Shown: piece by piece, positions 11,601 through 18,421 of the stretch
Layout of the letters: each line of letters begins with the position of its first letter
Position numbering within the stretch: the first letter of the stretch is position 1
Source of the DNA: Polyangium aurulentum
GTDB taxonomy: Bacteria; Myxococcota_A; Polyangia; Polyangiales; Polyangiaceae
Length of the DNA stretch: 64,000 nucleotides
Reading direction: 5' to 3'
Assembly (NCBI GenBank): GCA_945875545.1
Contig: CAMCKZ010000002.1
Span: 20,526 to 84,525, forward strand
Notes under the pieces: model-generated
Database searches by the model: none
Told to the model about the DNA's origin: nothing
Seen by the model: the letters and a program-made list of their open reading frames with translations, nothing else
Program-made: the position numbers and the translations under genes

Positions 11601-12680
11601 GCGAAGGATGCTAAGTACACGCAGTTGCGCCGGGGGCTCATTCGACGCCTCGACGATGGGCCAAAGCGCCGTGGCGGCATCGACGTGAGATCCGTCAAGG
11701 TCGAGCGCACGCTCAAGAGATTTTCGAGCGCGGTCGGTCTTCTCTTTTCGAACCGTCCACACCCGGGCCGTCGCCAGGAGAATGGCAACCTTCGCGGCTA
11801 TCGATTCTTCGCGGGCCTCTTGCCCCTCGAGCAAACGAATAAGCTCGTCCCACTTTTGCGACTCCTCGAAGAGCCCTTCGAGTTCGCCGAAACGTGCAAG
11901 CTGCAAGTATTTCTTTTTTAGCGCTTCAACTGCGCGGCGGTCAGCGGGGTCTTCGTTGAGAACGCGCCGCCATGCAGAAGCCGACAGCGTTTCGTCTGCG
12001 AGCCGCTCGCTTGCCACGAGGGCGAGCTTCGCAAGTACCGCAATTCGCTGGCTTTTATCGACGGTCGCGCGCACCTGCGCCTCAAGGGTATCGGCGAGAG
12101 CCCCGAACTCTTTCGCGCGCTCATGAAACTGGGCGAGGGCAACGAGCGCTTCCAGGTTCTGCGGATTGTCCGCCGCGACGGCCTGCCACAACGGAACGCA
12201 CACCTCGGGTTTTTTAACCCGCTCCATCGCGAGCTTCGCGAGCTCAAACCGCCTGGCGCGCCGCTCCGCCTCATTGGTGCTGGCCTCAATCAGCCTGCGC
12301 TCCAGAAGCACGAGCTTCTCCCAATCGCGGCGCTTCTCGTACATGGGCCGGAGCTGCGCGACCGCTGGATCGTACCCGTCGCGAAGGACCAGCACCCTCT
12401 CCAGCAGCTTGATCGCCTCGGCCTGATTGGCAAAGCGCACGACGAACATGTCCGCGGCCTTCATCAGCAACTCGATGGCTTCGCCCACATCGCTCACGGT
12501 TTCGGCGAGTTGTACGAGGACCTTCGCATACTCGGTATACCGCTTAGCAGCCTCAAACTTCTCGAGGCTCGCGCGCAGTTCGACTACTTTCGCGTCGCGT
12601 GCCGCCTCATCGAGATGCGGGTTGCTGGGGGAGGAGGTCGAAGCGTCCGACGTGGTCGGGAGGTCGTTGCCGTTCGTCAT
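2634..12680 (-). CDS. Giant TPR protein (3348 aa), GltI/AgmK-like, with degenerate M48-peptidase-like tail
   Basis: Almost the whole protein is built of ~34-residue TPR-like helical repeats, with recurrent Y..A/A..YE..L and LDP.. signatures from residue ~30 to ~3080. There is no signal peptide or membrane segment, so it is probably cytoplasmic. The last ~260 residues differ: a VYLREDEPNAF stretch followed by VGQRVLSGASPLEMAFLAGRHMAMHRGEH resembles the M48 metallopeptidase core (VY..NAF, then HExxH), but residues 3199-3203 read HMAMH, keeping both histidines and losing the catalytic glutamate. Very large TPR proteins of this kind are known in M. xanthus gliding (GltI/AgmK). It lies downstream of Glt/Nfs-like genes on the same strand but after a 619-base gap, so it may have its own promoter. 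The start at MTNGND is the only ATG that removes the low-complexity leader; no good Shine-Dalgarno supports it. Confidence 0.85.
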   Translation of the reverse strand: MTNGNDLPTTSDASTSSPSNPHLDEAARDAKVVELRASLEKFEAAKRYTEYAKVLVQLAETVSDVGEAIELLMKAADMFVVRFANQAEAIKLLERVLVLRDGYDPAVAQLRPMYEKRRDWEKLVLLERRLIEASTNEAERRARRFELAKLAMERVKKPEVCVPLWQAVAADNPQNLEALVALAQFHERAKEFGALADTLEAQVRATVDKSQRIAVLAKLALVASERLADETLSASAWRRVLNEDPADRRAVEALKKKYLQLARFGELEGLFEESQKWDELIRLLEGQEAREESIAAKVAILLATARVWTVRKEKTDRARKSLERALDLDGSHVDAATALWPIVEASNEPPAQLRVLSILREAARGEARGHLALRIGNLQEREGNGPAALEARLDALACVPVGDAPLELVLEAAFSQGAAERLLAVLEARRALEEVPGEFGLAWAATSWRAHQDPARVAPVLEAYGPESPLFARAVVLLSGIYESAGQFERLKTVLETALDRATDGGQRRELQLRLARVHDTGFQDAAGAARVLEAAIEEHGLHGALAEPLADLLARAGETQKLRQLLERQVHEAQTTETRVASRVSLARLLAGAANDAPGAIAGLEIVLDSHATHVDARALLEALVLRAEVRDAAASLLIKLLTAAGDLAALSLLHRSLAADDRPAGDRKAHWLSVADLARTQGTSADEEHAARIHALCIDPADDELLAVVAGFVGATAIERSAQAFGSILASLAAGSAIVTTYRLALAEFEERAGRLAAAVAVLLAEVKDTHEPKAVERLESIFAHQNDDDGLEGLLALRLNLGVEPGARLAILRRLARLQEGRASRTDAAVATWHAVLDAESDAADAFDAFDAIERLHRQEQSWVALRAILERRCERSSVESERADLSFRLGELLAGPLADANAAVDAYEAAARGGLDEARVALDVFCTGSEAARFSARLEVLFRETGDARRLLRTLRTIANATTGLEQDERLAELSRLHDADGQSKLAFDTALERLGYGYSEGAIDDAERLARRTSEGVAYLAAAGALARREPARVGALLLARLGAFALEELGDGEGALDRFRSSFELDGSNEDVARELETLLSRLARHAELADFLTTRARGVEGHDPGEASLLWTRVARLATDHLKDDRRAAQAYEKALAPGGADRPLFEAAQASFRRIGDYRALLDACRARSLTVADDERITLGLEVAATLETHMADVGAAIDAYRDVLAIRSDDAVAQGRLSALFELENRWSDLAELLEQQRLTVRGDYRPRLHCRLARVVFERLNQADRAVALYEEVLNEDADYSDALTALEQLLEVPAAAQAAARVLARIDEQAGRLESVARSLEVELRTTSEAHEQAAILARLVRLHEESLGDAPAAFAAALKLLVVADDADAALKQAQRLAGLVGGHGELVEALESLAASPGSSDEQRATWLLEGASSADSALRDDGRAIGLLRAALSIDERLAAALSHLERIYERTGQRDELAATLERHVEVAHDGNEATTLRLRFAALALGLPGRAAVAVRAAVDVLAFEPSRIEAYELLERAIGAGVGIVEAREYLVPWLENAGDGERLATALARLLRHCTDAGERVDEGVRLAKVYEVTLSDDVRALGVSLYLLRLDAADERSLELAKRLAERVEDGWESVAQAFEEGIARVSHGDERLGLELALADVIESELGDISRAEAVYRRAHDAQPNAARPLQELDRIYDSLESWDELEKVVALRVAQADNDASRVELLLRLAKLREEHVDNADGALAAYLELVQTYDRQNTEALDGLERIYEQRGQWEALDGVLVSRLEFATSETQEARIRARIADIAADRLGDRRRAIDTWRYVLDLKGEDPEALGKLARLYQLEGDWPAVDGTLDRLADVVDGEARINVLSQRARLAAEKLQAPSQAREIWFRVLHMDPANLSALRAVVAIDEQGGHPRDLVDSVLRLVEHSKSLIDAEERSAWVLRAVHILVGSLEADDEALQILGAEALSSAEGPLAEARLELLLRAGRHGDVVALERELATSCEGENRGVHLRRAMEHARTHLHDADLEADLAVALDGASSTPETQSELAKCLRAAKRWDALVELRLSQLDTASEGAERSVFLLEIGDVFEGPLADPEQAFEAFLNALSDEPTSAPAAACVERIASNSGRWPDVVGAVADWLAGPLETKARLALCLHMARWWGEVLDRPEQARPFYEEVLKLEPSSARALRQMAALERRRGNDAEVESLLRRALETVRSAQERAELLFELGGHFERVRNDANEAVIHYGRAFELDPTMAPLVDALVRIHADRGDRRQLATVLTAKGRALGARPDGAHALARAAEIFENDLSEISTACELYREAFEAFVEHRGALDGYLRTASTFGRWDEIAVVIDARIKAAVSPRERVELLVRGADLRLEQFLDSEGAVTMLEAALELDPSEQRAYAILSRAYRHMRRFDALVGTYERHLGAATSLSDKASIYGQLGEALFEAGEFERAIDAYRNQSELDDRNLQVLEVLARLYEKTGDVVQALDTLQRLGDRLVEPKRRAEAFVKAAQILDERMGDRTGARQLYLRAIDSNPDDLQCLRWLARIAVDDGDFAAAARFFDREQSLLVEPIERSACLVRLADVRSKYLDDSQGAEFALETALELDPDSEAAAERLVDGFIQAQAWAKAQSCLNLLTRKAGHRPREEQHGLFVKLGRTCAELGADEKALRAYTSAHQLDAQDHAILLVMAGVAVKLNDPNAGLAHLQKLTTLLPTSEVELLVEAHAKMGAIYRSQAHARLAISAFEKALALEPSHRDSLRGVIELYTEAEDWRQVVAFKREELDATLDGDARYGLLLDIADVLVDKEKNVPKAIDALDEARELRPLELPLLHRLMALYQQLEDWRRVIETVERIIAAEPDPIRRSRYVYTVAQLYRDKEQDADRALQLFEEALDANPRLLEAFERVNKILTQRKDWKSLERAFRRMVKRLQTASISDADLHFKLWHNLGLIYRDRLVEPNAAIEAFKMATQYKPDEAVERQILAELYEATGQIDSAVGEHCLVLAKDPLRVDPYRSLYKLYARQGDADRTWCMSSALVFLKKADDDERRFFEANRGEGLPKIRARLDNEHWVRNVFHKDDNLFVGKVFEMIAPAAAKARMNQLVGARQVPALDSKARQDATSTVTAVTTLRWAADVLGVRAPDVYLREDEPNAFVCAGIAPPVSYVGQRVLSGASPLEMAFLAGRHMAMHRGEHVIRTLFPTYLEIKVLFFAALCIVRQDVEVDPSIEAAVKATAADLERLIETREKENLRVVVQRFLEGGQVADLKRWVQAVEFTSCRAGFLLCGDLDVARRMVLAEPTVAGDPSPQDKLREVMLFSVSDAYFGLRKTLGIALV
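9890..9900 (+). repeat. Dispersed motif TGCAGAATACA
   Basis: Exact copy of an 11-mer that occurs five times in the window. Here it lies inside the giant TPR gene and is read on the opposite strand as part of a V-F-C-T stretch. Confidence 0.7.
10119..10141 (+). repeat. Short tandem 9-bp repeat inside the giant TPR gene
   Basis: A CATCGAAGG unit repeated in tandem, encoding DAFDAFDAI on the minus strand. It is in frame, so it adds three-residue units without breaking the gene. Confidence 0.6.
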
Positions 12681-13299
12681 GGTAGTTATGAAACCAGCTA
12701 AAAAAAGAGGGGCGTGCGCGCCAAAAATCGTACCATTTGACGAGGCCTCGGCGAAGGCCAACGCGACCAGCGCCGCGAATAATCTCGCCGGTTTCGCTCC
12801 GTGACAGCCCGAACCACCGCGCGCGAAAAGGCACCGGCGCAATGGCCTGTCGCCGCGCCGCCGCCGAGTCCGACCATCGCGTGTGTGGAGGGCCGCGATG
12901 ACCTCTCGCGCGCGCCCCAAGCGCCCATGCCGTTCTAGCCGCGAGGGTCCACGCGAGCCCTGCGCGCAGACACCGGAACGCCTCCGGCCCTTAAACGTCT
13001 CCGGCCCTTAGGCGGACGCTGGGAAACGGCGGGCCACCCCCAAATCGTCGTTTCGGCTCGTCAAAATACAGAGCCCTGTTTTCCCTCGCGGTTGGTTTTC
13101 GGCGAGGGTCTTGCTTGATGGCGTCCGCGTTTCCAAGCACAGTTCGAAAAACGCTTAGCTCGCCGAGGCTGCCTCCCTCGGGCTGTCTTGATCGACGACG
13201 CGCCGATTTGAGGCGCCGCGCGGCTCCCAACATCCGCGCGAACAGGCCCCGTTTCGCTCGAATGTGCCGACGGCGGGGGCCCTGTCAATGAAAATCGGT
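12681..13299. other. 619-base intergenic region upstream of the giant TPR gene
   Basis: No convincing gene is seen on either strand; open frames here are shadows or lack start and codon support. It holds a direct repeat of CTCCGGCCCTTA (about 12974-13010), the 3' element at 13096-13108, and presumably the promoter of the giant TPR gene, for which no clear -35/-10 pair could be picked. Confidence 0.6.
13083..13108 (-). repeat. 3' element copy B inside a 7-bp stem-loop
   Basis: The 13-mer CCCTCGCCGAAAA (13096-13108, minus) lies 191 bases after the stop of the TPR lipoprotein gene. Here it also forms the first arm of a perfect 7-bp inverted repeat (CCCTCGC / GCGAGGG) with a 12-base loop. Confidence 0.55.
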
Positions 13300-14253
13300 C
13301 TAATCGACCGAGCCGCCCGCCTGTGTGGCGAGAGAGCGAACCGCTTCGCACTGGTTGCGGTACCGCGGCGCCATCGCCGACTTGCAGACAAGCTTGTTGA
13401 ACTTCTTGAGATTGCCGATGGCGGCGGTTGCCTCTCCGGCAGTCGCTGCCTGGATGCGCCCCAAATTGAAGTAGGCAATGTGTTCGCCCTTCATCGGGTC
13501 GTTGCACTCGCCGCACGCATCTTTCGCGAGCTTAAACTCCGCGAGTGCCGCCGCCGAATCGGCCTTTTTGTCCATGAGATCGCCCAAGAGCGAGTGGAGC
13601 GTAAACGCCGTTTTGTCGCCGGCCTTCACGAACTTTATGCCCGCACGCACGACACTCTCGGCGAAATCGCGGTACCCGAGAGAGCTGTAAGTCTCCGCGA
13701 GCGGCCCATAAAAAAGCGTGTTCTCCGGCGTTGTCTCGATGGCCTTGCTGTACGCCTTCAAGGCCCCGGTTTCGTCGTCGAGATTGAGCAAAACTTCTGC
13801 CAAATCGAATTGCGCGTCGGCCAAGTTGGGGTCTTTCGCGAAGGCTTGCTCGAGGGGCTCTTTGGCTTCGTTCCACGCGGTCGGCCCGGAAGCCGTTGCC
13901 GCGAGTTTCATGAGCGCCAAACCATGCATGTAGAATGCAGATGCCCGCGTAGGATCGGCCTTCTCGACCCGACTCGCCGCCTGCGCAAGTTTTGCCCAGT
14001 CTTCTTTCTTCTTGAGCGAATTCAGCAGTTTGTCGTGGGCAAACAGGTTCGCCGGGTCGAGGTTCGACGCCTGATCGTACTTCGAAATGGCCTCCTCGAG
14101 ATTGGCACCACGGGCCTTGTCTCCCTCGTTCACAAGCTCGGCAGCTTCTTTTGCCGTCAGGCTGCAACCTTGGATCGAGAACGATGCAAGCGCCGCGAGC
14201 GAGGCAAAAACCGGGAAAGCGGAGGTGAACGGGGAAACAAAAATCTGGCGCAT
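13300..14253 (-). CDS. TPR lipoprotein of the Glt/Nfs-like cluster
   Basis: A 317-residue protein starting MRQIFVSPF with a hydrophobic signal and a lipobox-like SFSIQGC (cysteine near residue 29), so it is likely a lipoprotein. The mature part has TPR-type helix pairs (NLDPANLFAHDKLLNSL; NPNLADAQFDLAEVLLNLDD; ENTLFYGPLAETYSSLG). Two further cysteine pairs near the C-terminus could form disulfides. It follows the FHA/TonB-like gene after 86 bases on the same strand. In M. xanthus the Glt operon has a beta-barrel gene (gltH) near this place; this protein is not a barrel. I started at the ATG just before the hydrophobic segment; the frame is open further into the upstream gene. Confidence 0.8.
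   Translation of the reverse strand: MRQIFVSPFTSAFPVFASLAALASFSIQGCSLTAKEAAELVNEGDKARGANLEEAISKYDQASNLDPANLFAHDKLLNSLKKKEDWAKLAQAASRVEKADPTRASAFYMHGLALMKLAATASGPTAWNEAKEPLEQAFAKDPNLADAQFDLAEVLLNLDDETGALKAYSKAIETTPENTLFYGPLAETYSSLGYRDFAESVVRAGIKFVKAGDKTAFTLHSLLGDLMDKKADSAAALAEFKLAKDACGECNDPMKGEHIAYFNLGRIQAATAGEATAAIGNLKKFNKLVCKSAMAPRYRNQCEAVRSLATQAGGSVD
13929..13939 (+). repeat. Dispersed motif, variant TGTAGAATGCA
   Basis: A variant of the TGYAGAATRCA motif inside the TPR lipoprotein gene, where it encodes F-Y-M-H on the other strand. Confidence 0.5.
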
Positions 14254-14339
14254 GGTATGGATGGAAGGCTGGAAGGCTTTTTGAAAAGGCTGTTTGCTGC
14301 AAAAAAAACCGTCAGGTGCGGGCGTCGAGGAACGAGCGA

Positions 14340-16538
14340 TCAATCGCCGGGCGTGAAGATGATCGGGTAGACCACCTGCACAACGCCGCCCTCGGGCTTC
14401 GGGAACGAGAGGTTGCTGAAGCCGCGAACCACGCACTGAACGACGCCCGCGTCCGGAAGCTCACTGCCGCCATCGGCCGCCTGCCCCACGGCCCCCTCGC
14501 GATCGATGATGAATTTCACCGAAACACGACCTGCAAGGTTTGGGTTTTTAGTCAATCCGTTTTCGAAACAAAGGCGGAATCGACCGAAGTTCTGACGAAC
14601 AATTCGCTGAATAACCTCGGGTGGAAGTCGACCGTTGATGGTCGCCGCCGCCGCGCGAATGCCAGGCGATTTCGTGCGATGCCCGCTCCCGAGGCCGCCG
14701 TGGCCCCCACCAAATCCCTGCCCGGAACCTGTTCCGGCACCGTGGCCGATGGTCCCGATGCTGCCGAGACCAATGCCCTCGCCTTTGCCGCCGCCGCCCT
14801 CGCCAACGCCCGAAAGCCCAAGGCCGCCGGAGCCGAACGAGTCGCCGATGTTGTCGCCCCACATGTTGCCGCGCGCGCTGAGCGGGTCGCTCCCGAGAGA
14901 GGTTTCCTGGCCCCAAGGTGCCGTTGGCGCGTTCGGATCGCCGCCGCCACCGACGTTCAAGAGCCCGATCATGCCGAATTCTGCGGCCTCACGAAGCGCG
15001 TGCTCGCGCGCAATGTGTGGGTCTGGGTTGTCTTTTGGCCCCTGAACACCGAAGCGTTGGCCCGTGGACTTCGTGGTTGGGTTGCCCATCGAGCCCTCTT
15101 CGCCCTTGGCCCGCGACCCCGTCCCGCCCTCTTTGTTGTCCGCGGTGTCGGCGGTTTCCGGCGTGGGCTGCTCTTCTTGCTCGCGTTCCGCCGCGGCGTT
15201 CAACATCTGCTGCATGTAAAGCAGCTGATCGCGGTCGATGCCCTCGGCGTCGTCGGCGTTCATGTTGGGCATAAAGAATGCCAGGGACGCGATAAGCCCC
15301 GCATGCAGAAGGAACGACAGGCCCCCATACAAATACGCCGTTGTATCCAGGTTGCGGAAAAACCCGATCGGCACGGCTTTGCCGCCTGTTTCACTCGAAA
15401 TTTCGAAGGAAAACAGTGTGCCTTCGAGAGAAATCTTGGCGCGATGCCCCGGCGCGAGATCGACCTCGTACCCATCGGTGGCGAGCGCTGTGCGGCGACC
15501 GCGCCCGGCTGCGATGAGGTCGGAGATGGTCTGCCGGCCTCCGGGCCCCTCGACGATGCCTTTCATGCGCGCGTGAATCACCAGCGAAACCTGCCCCGCG
15601 GGGCCGGCCGTCACAATCGCCATGCTCTGCGCGCCGACGATGGTCAGAGGCATCACAAATTGTACGGGCTTCTCCGGATCGCTGGACTCGCCGACGACAA
15701 ATGTGCGCACCGGTGCCAGCTGTGCGGCAAAGAGCCGCGTCGTTCCCCAATGGACCGAAACCTGCGCCGAATGCACGCCCTCGTCCTCAATATCCGCGGG
15801 GGATACGGGAGGCCCCGAACGGAGCATCTCAAACGTTTCGTCGGTAACGGGGCCCGAGAGTGCGTCGCCCGACCGCGGTGCGGACGGCGCCGGGGCTCCG
15901 AAACTCGGAAGATGCGGGAGCACCGGTGCGGGCAGCCCGGGGGCTGAAGCGGGTGTGGCGCCGGACCCAGGCGCAGGCGGAGCCACTGGCGCAACCACTG
16001 GCGAGACCGGATTCAATGGGGCAACCTGACCAAATGCCATCGTGCCGGCAAACGGGACGCTCTTCGCGGGCGTCGGAATGCCTGGGATTTCGCCCACTTC
16101 GTGGCCGTAGGCCCGACCACCGGGGAGTCCGCCTGGGCCCGATGCGTTGCCGTCGCTGGCGCCCGATCCACTGCCGACTTCGCTGGAAACGGCGGCCGGT
16201 GGCACAGGGGAAAGCGCCGCCGCGACAACCTCTTCGAGGACGATTACCGTGGAACCGACCTGAATTTGGTCGCCCACGCGAAGCCTGCACTTGTTGACAC
16301 GTTGGCCGTTGACCAATGTGCCAGGCTCGTTCCCCAAATCGATCAACACGACGTCGTCGACACCGCTCGCCTCAACGACCGCGTGCATACGCGCCGCGAG
16401 TTCGTCGTCGATCCGCACGTGCGATTTAGGATCTTTTCCAATCTTGACGATATCTTGCGTAATCGTCTCGCGGCGAACGGGAACGCCATCTTCGAGCCAG
16501 GCGAACGTGAGCGCCACCAATTGCTTAGCCGTGTCCAT
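14340..16538 (-). CDS. FHA-domain protein with transmembrane helix and AgmX/PglI (TonB-like) tail, GltG-like
   Basis: 732 residues in a clear order. Residues ~20-100 are an FHA domain (KIGKDPKSHV, then RMHA, then TLVNGQRV). A Pro/Gly/Ala-rich cytoplasmic linker follows, then a domain at ~230-395, one membrane helix at ~399-425 (GGLSFLLHAGLIASLAFF), a Gly-rich periplasmic linker (~545-620), and a C-terminal domain from ~625 with the marks of the AgmX/PglI tail: LPPEVIQRIVRQNFGRFRLCFENGL, GRVSVKFII, then LSFPKPEGG and VVYPI. In M. xanthus, GltG and GltJ have this design and link the inner-membrane motor to periplasmic partners; NfsG has it in the spore-coat machine. The gene lies between the small exported protein and a TPR lipoprotein. 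Assignment to GltG/NfsG type rests on domain order and neighbours. Confidence 0.88.
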   Translation of the reverse strand: MDTAKQLVALTFAWLEDGVPVRRETITQDIVKIGKDPKSHVRIDDELAARMHAVVEASGVDDVVLIDLGNEPGTLVNGQRVNKCRLRVGDQIQVGSTVIVLEEVVAAALSPVPPAAVSSEVGSGSGASDGNASGPGGLPGGRAYGHEVGEIPGIPTPAKSVPFAGTMAFGQVAPLNPVSPVVAPVAPPAPGSGATPASAPGLPAPVLPHLPSFGAPAPSAPRSGDALSGPVTDETFEMLRSGPPVSPADIEDEGVHSAQVSVHWGTTRLFAAQLAPVRTFVVGESSDPEKPVQFVMPLTIVGAQSMAIVTAGPAGQVSLVIHARMKGIVEGPGGRQTISDLIAAGRGRRTALATDGYEVDLAPGHRAKISLEGTLFSFEISSETGGKAVPIGFFRNLDTTAYLYGGLSFLLHAGLIASLAFFMPNMNADDAEGIDRDQLLYMQQMLNAAAEREQEEQPTPETADTADNKEGGTGSRAKGEEGSMGNPTTKSTGQRFGVQGPKDNPDPHIAREHALREAAEFGMIGLLNVGGGGDPNAPTAPWGQETSLGSDPLSARGNMWGDNIGDSFGSGGLGLSGVGEGGGGKGEGIGLGSIGTIGHGAGTGSGQGFGGGHGGLGSGHRTKSPGIRAAAATINGRLPPEVIQRIVRQNFGRFRLCFENGLTKNPNLAGRVSVKFIIDREGAVGQAADGGSELPDAGVVQCVVRGFSNLSFPKPEGGVVQVVYPIIFTPGD

Positions 16539-16576
16539 GGACCATGAGCCTTTCGGTCAGTTTCTTTGCGGGCAAA

Positions 16577-16834
16577 TCAGAGATTTTCGACGGACTTGAG
16601 CATCTCGGGCACGAACGACGTGCGCGGACGAATAAGCATGGTCCGTACGGGCCCGGGACGAACGCGAATCGTTGCGTCGTTGGGGCCGAATCCGCCCGCA
16701 GAAAGTGGATCGTCGTTGAATTCGTAACCATAGCCATCGTTCGTATCGGAACGCTTGGTCTGCGCAGACGCGATCGACGCCCACGAAAGCGCGGCAAACG
16801 CAAGAACAAAAAACATCGGGCGCCGATTACGCAT
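16577..16834 (-). CDS. Small exported protein of the Glt/Nfs-like cluster (GltF position)
   Basis: 85 residues, starting MRNRRPMFF with a signal peptide that should be cut after ASA (residue ~24). The mature 60-residue part is hydrophilic with YGYEFNDDPL, then a Gly/Pro turn, and ends in LIRPRTSFVPEMLKSVENL. GGAG lies 6 bases before the ATG, which decides the start over a TTG 12 bases earlier. It sits 38 bases before the FHA/TonB-like gene, the place of the small periplasmic gltF in M. xanthus. I do not recognise a fold; the name by position is inference. Confidence 0.72.
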   Translation of the reverse strand: MRNRRPMFFVLAFAALSWASIASAQTKRSDTNDGYGYEFNDDPLSAGGFGPNDATIRVRPGPVRTMLIRPRTSFVPEMLKSVENL

Positions 16835-16915
16835 AGAAGACTCCAAATTTCGGTGGCTTGATTACAGTAGGAACGTATTGGGATGTGGGGCCGTCGTCAA
16901 CGACCACCTCGGCGA

Positions 16916-18421
16916 TTACTTAGCGCTTCCCGATACAGCGGGAGTGTCCGTCGGTGCCGGATTTTCCGCCGGCGCGGGCGCTGGCGTGGGAGCCGGCGCG
17001 GGAGTGGGCGCTGGCGTCGCAGCAGGCCCTGGCGAGGGCGGAGGCGGAGGAACATCCATTTCGAAGAATGCGACAATTCCGTCGATGTCTTCGCATCGGT
17101 CTTTTGCACGCCTCACCGCGTCAGCGAATTCGGCCCTGCCCTCGGCCTTGGCGCGGAAGCTCACGAGGATCGCCTGGGCCTTCCGCAACGCGCCAACGCT
17201 GTCTTTGCCGCCGCTCTTGGCCTTGTACTCCTGCCAGAGAATTCCCTCGTTGTAGTAGGCATCGGGCCGTTGCGCGTCGATGCGCTTGCATTCGTCGAGT
17301 TCCGCCTGCACCGCCGCAACATTGGCGTCGAAGTTCACGTCGTCGATGAGGCCACGAATGGCCAACGCCAGCCCCAAGCGGGCCTCGTAGCTGTCCGGCT
17401 GCAACGCGACGGCTTTGCGGTAGGCTGTCTCGGCGCGCTTGAAGCCTCGGAACGAAAGGTTCACCGCCCCGAGGTTCATGTGGGCCTCAAAGAACTTCGG
17501 GTCGAGGCTCGAGGCCGCGTCGAAGGATTGAACAGCACCGTTGATCTGGCCGAGCTCCACTTGAATGAGGCCCGTGGTGTTGAGCACCGGCGCGTAGTGC
17601 GCGTTCTTGGCGAGGGCCTGTTGGCACACGAGAGCGGCCAACTCGAGGGTCTGAGCGTTGGCCTTCGTCACCGCCACAGTCGCGGGTGCCGAGCCCTTGG
17701 CAGGGGCCTTGCCGGAAGCGCCTTTCTTAGCGTTTCCCTTGGTTTTAGCATCGCTGTAGTAATAGAGCGCGAGCTGGTTCAGCGCCGGCATGTAACCGTC
17801 GTCGACGGCGAGAGCCCGCTGAAGATTCTTCTTGGCGCACTCGCGATCGCTCTTGCATTCGCCCACAACATTTTCACCGCCGCGCTGCGCCTGAAACGTT
17901 GCGAGCTGCGTGACCGCCGCCACATTCTGAAACTGCGCGTCGCGCACCGCGGTTTCGAGCTCGGTGATCGCGGTGTCGAGCTTGCCCGTCTTTTTGTAGT
18001 CGTCGAGGGCAACCTGAACGCGCGCGTAATGCGCCTTCGGGTTCATCGCGAGGCTTTGACGAAAATGCGCAACGGCCTCGACCTCTTCGCCGCATCGCTG
18101 GTGAGCCAAACCGGCGTTGAAGATCGCCTCGGAAAGCTTGCCGCCCTGCTCGGCGTTTGCCCCCTCGAAAGCGCTCGCGACGCTGTGGCAGTGGCCCTTG
18201 GACCAGTCGTTTTCGAGGTCGTATTTGTAGAGATTCTCCAGGGCATCCGCGTAGAGACTGCTCGTCTTGCGGGTGACCGCTTCGCCGGAAGCAGACACGG
18301 GGGTCGGAGCTGCATTCGCCGCCGTGCGCGCCTCGTTTGAAGCGCCTCCGCACGCGGTAAGTGTTGCTCCGAGGAGCGCGAGGAAAATGGGGTTCGTTGT
18401 CTTGCGCATGGCCGGCCTCAT
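16916..18421 (-). CDS. TPR lipoprotein, GltE/NfsE-like
   Basis: 501 residues. The signal ends in a lipobox LTAC (cysteine at residue ~24), so the protein is probably anchored by lipid in the outer membrane. The body carries TPR-like repeats (EAVAHFRQSLAMNPKAHYARV; GAVQSFDAASSLDPKFFEAHMNLG; RAETAYRKAVALQPDSYEARLGL), with a Lys/Ala-rich insert at ~225-250. The last ~45 residues are a Pro/Ala tail with alternating PAPTPAP, likely an extended periplasmic spacer. The ATG overlaps the stop of the upstream 1283-residue TPR gene (ATGA), so the two are coupled. A second ATG four codons later is also possible. In M. xanthus the TPR lipoprotein gltE directly follows gltD, as here. Confidence 0.83.
   Translation of the reverse strand: MRPAMRKTTNPIFLALLGATLTACGGASNEARTAANAAPTPVSASGEAVTRKTSSLYADALENLYKYDLENDWSKGHCHSVASAFEGANAEQGGKLSEAIFNAGLAHQRCGEEVEAVAHFRQSLAMNPKAHYARVQVALDDYKKTGKLDTAITELETAVRDAQFQNVAAVTQLATFQAQRGGENVVGECKSDRECAKKNLQRALAVDDGYMPALNQLALYYYSDAKTKGNAKKGASGKAPAKGSAPATVAVTKANAQTLELAALVCQQALAKNAHYAPVLNTTGLIQVELGQINGAVQSFDAASSLDPKFFEAHMNLGAVNLSFRGFKRAETAYRKAVALQPDSYEARLGLALAIRGLIDDVNFDANVAAVQAELDECKRIDAQRPDAYYNEGILWQEYKAKSGGKDSVGALRKAQAILVSFRAKAEGRAEFADAVRRAKDRCEDIDGIVAFFEMDVPPPPPSPGPAATPAPTPAPAPTPAPAPAENPAPTDTPAVSGSAK

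Noticed and set aside
12698..12928. Minus-strand open frames just before the giant TPR gene
   Set aside because: Low-complexity Arg/Pro reading, no start signal and no similarity to TPR; not a separate gene.
13264..15947. Plus-strand frames of 368 and 543 codons across the TPR-lipoprotein and FHA genes
   Set aside because: Antisense shadows of genes with a signal peptide and recognisable domains on the minus strand.
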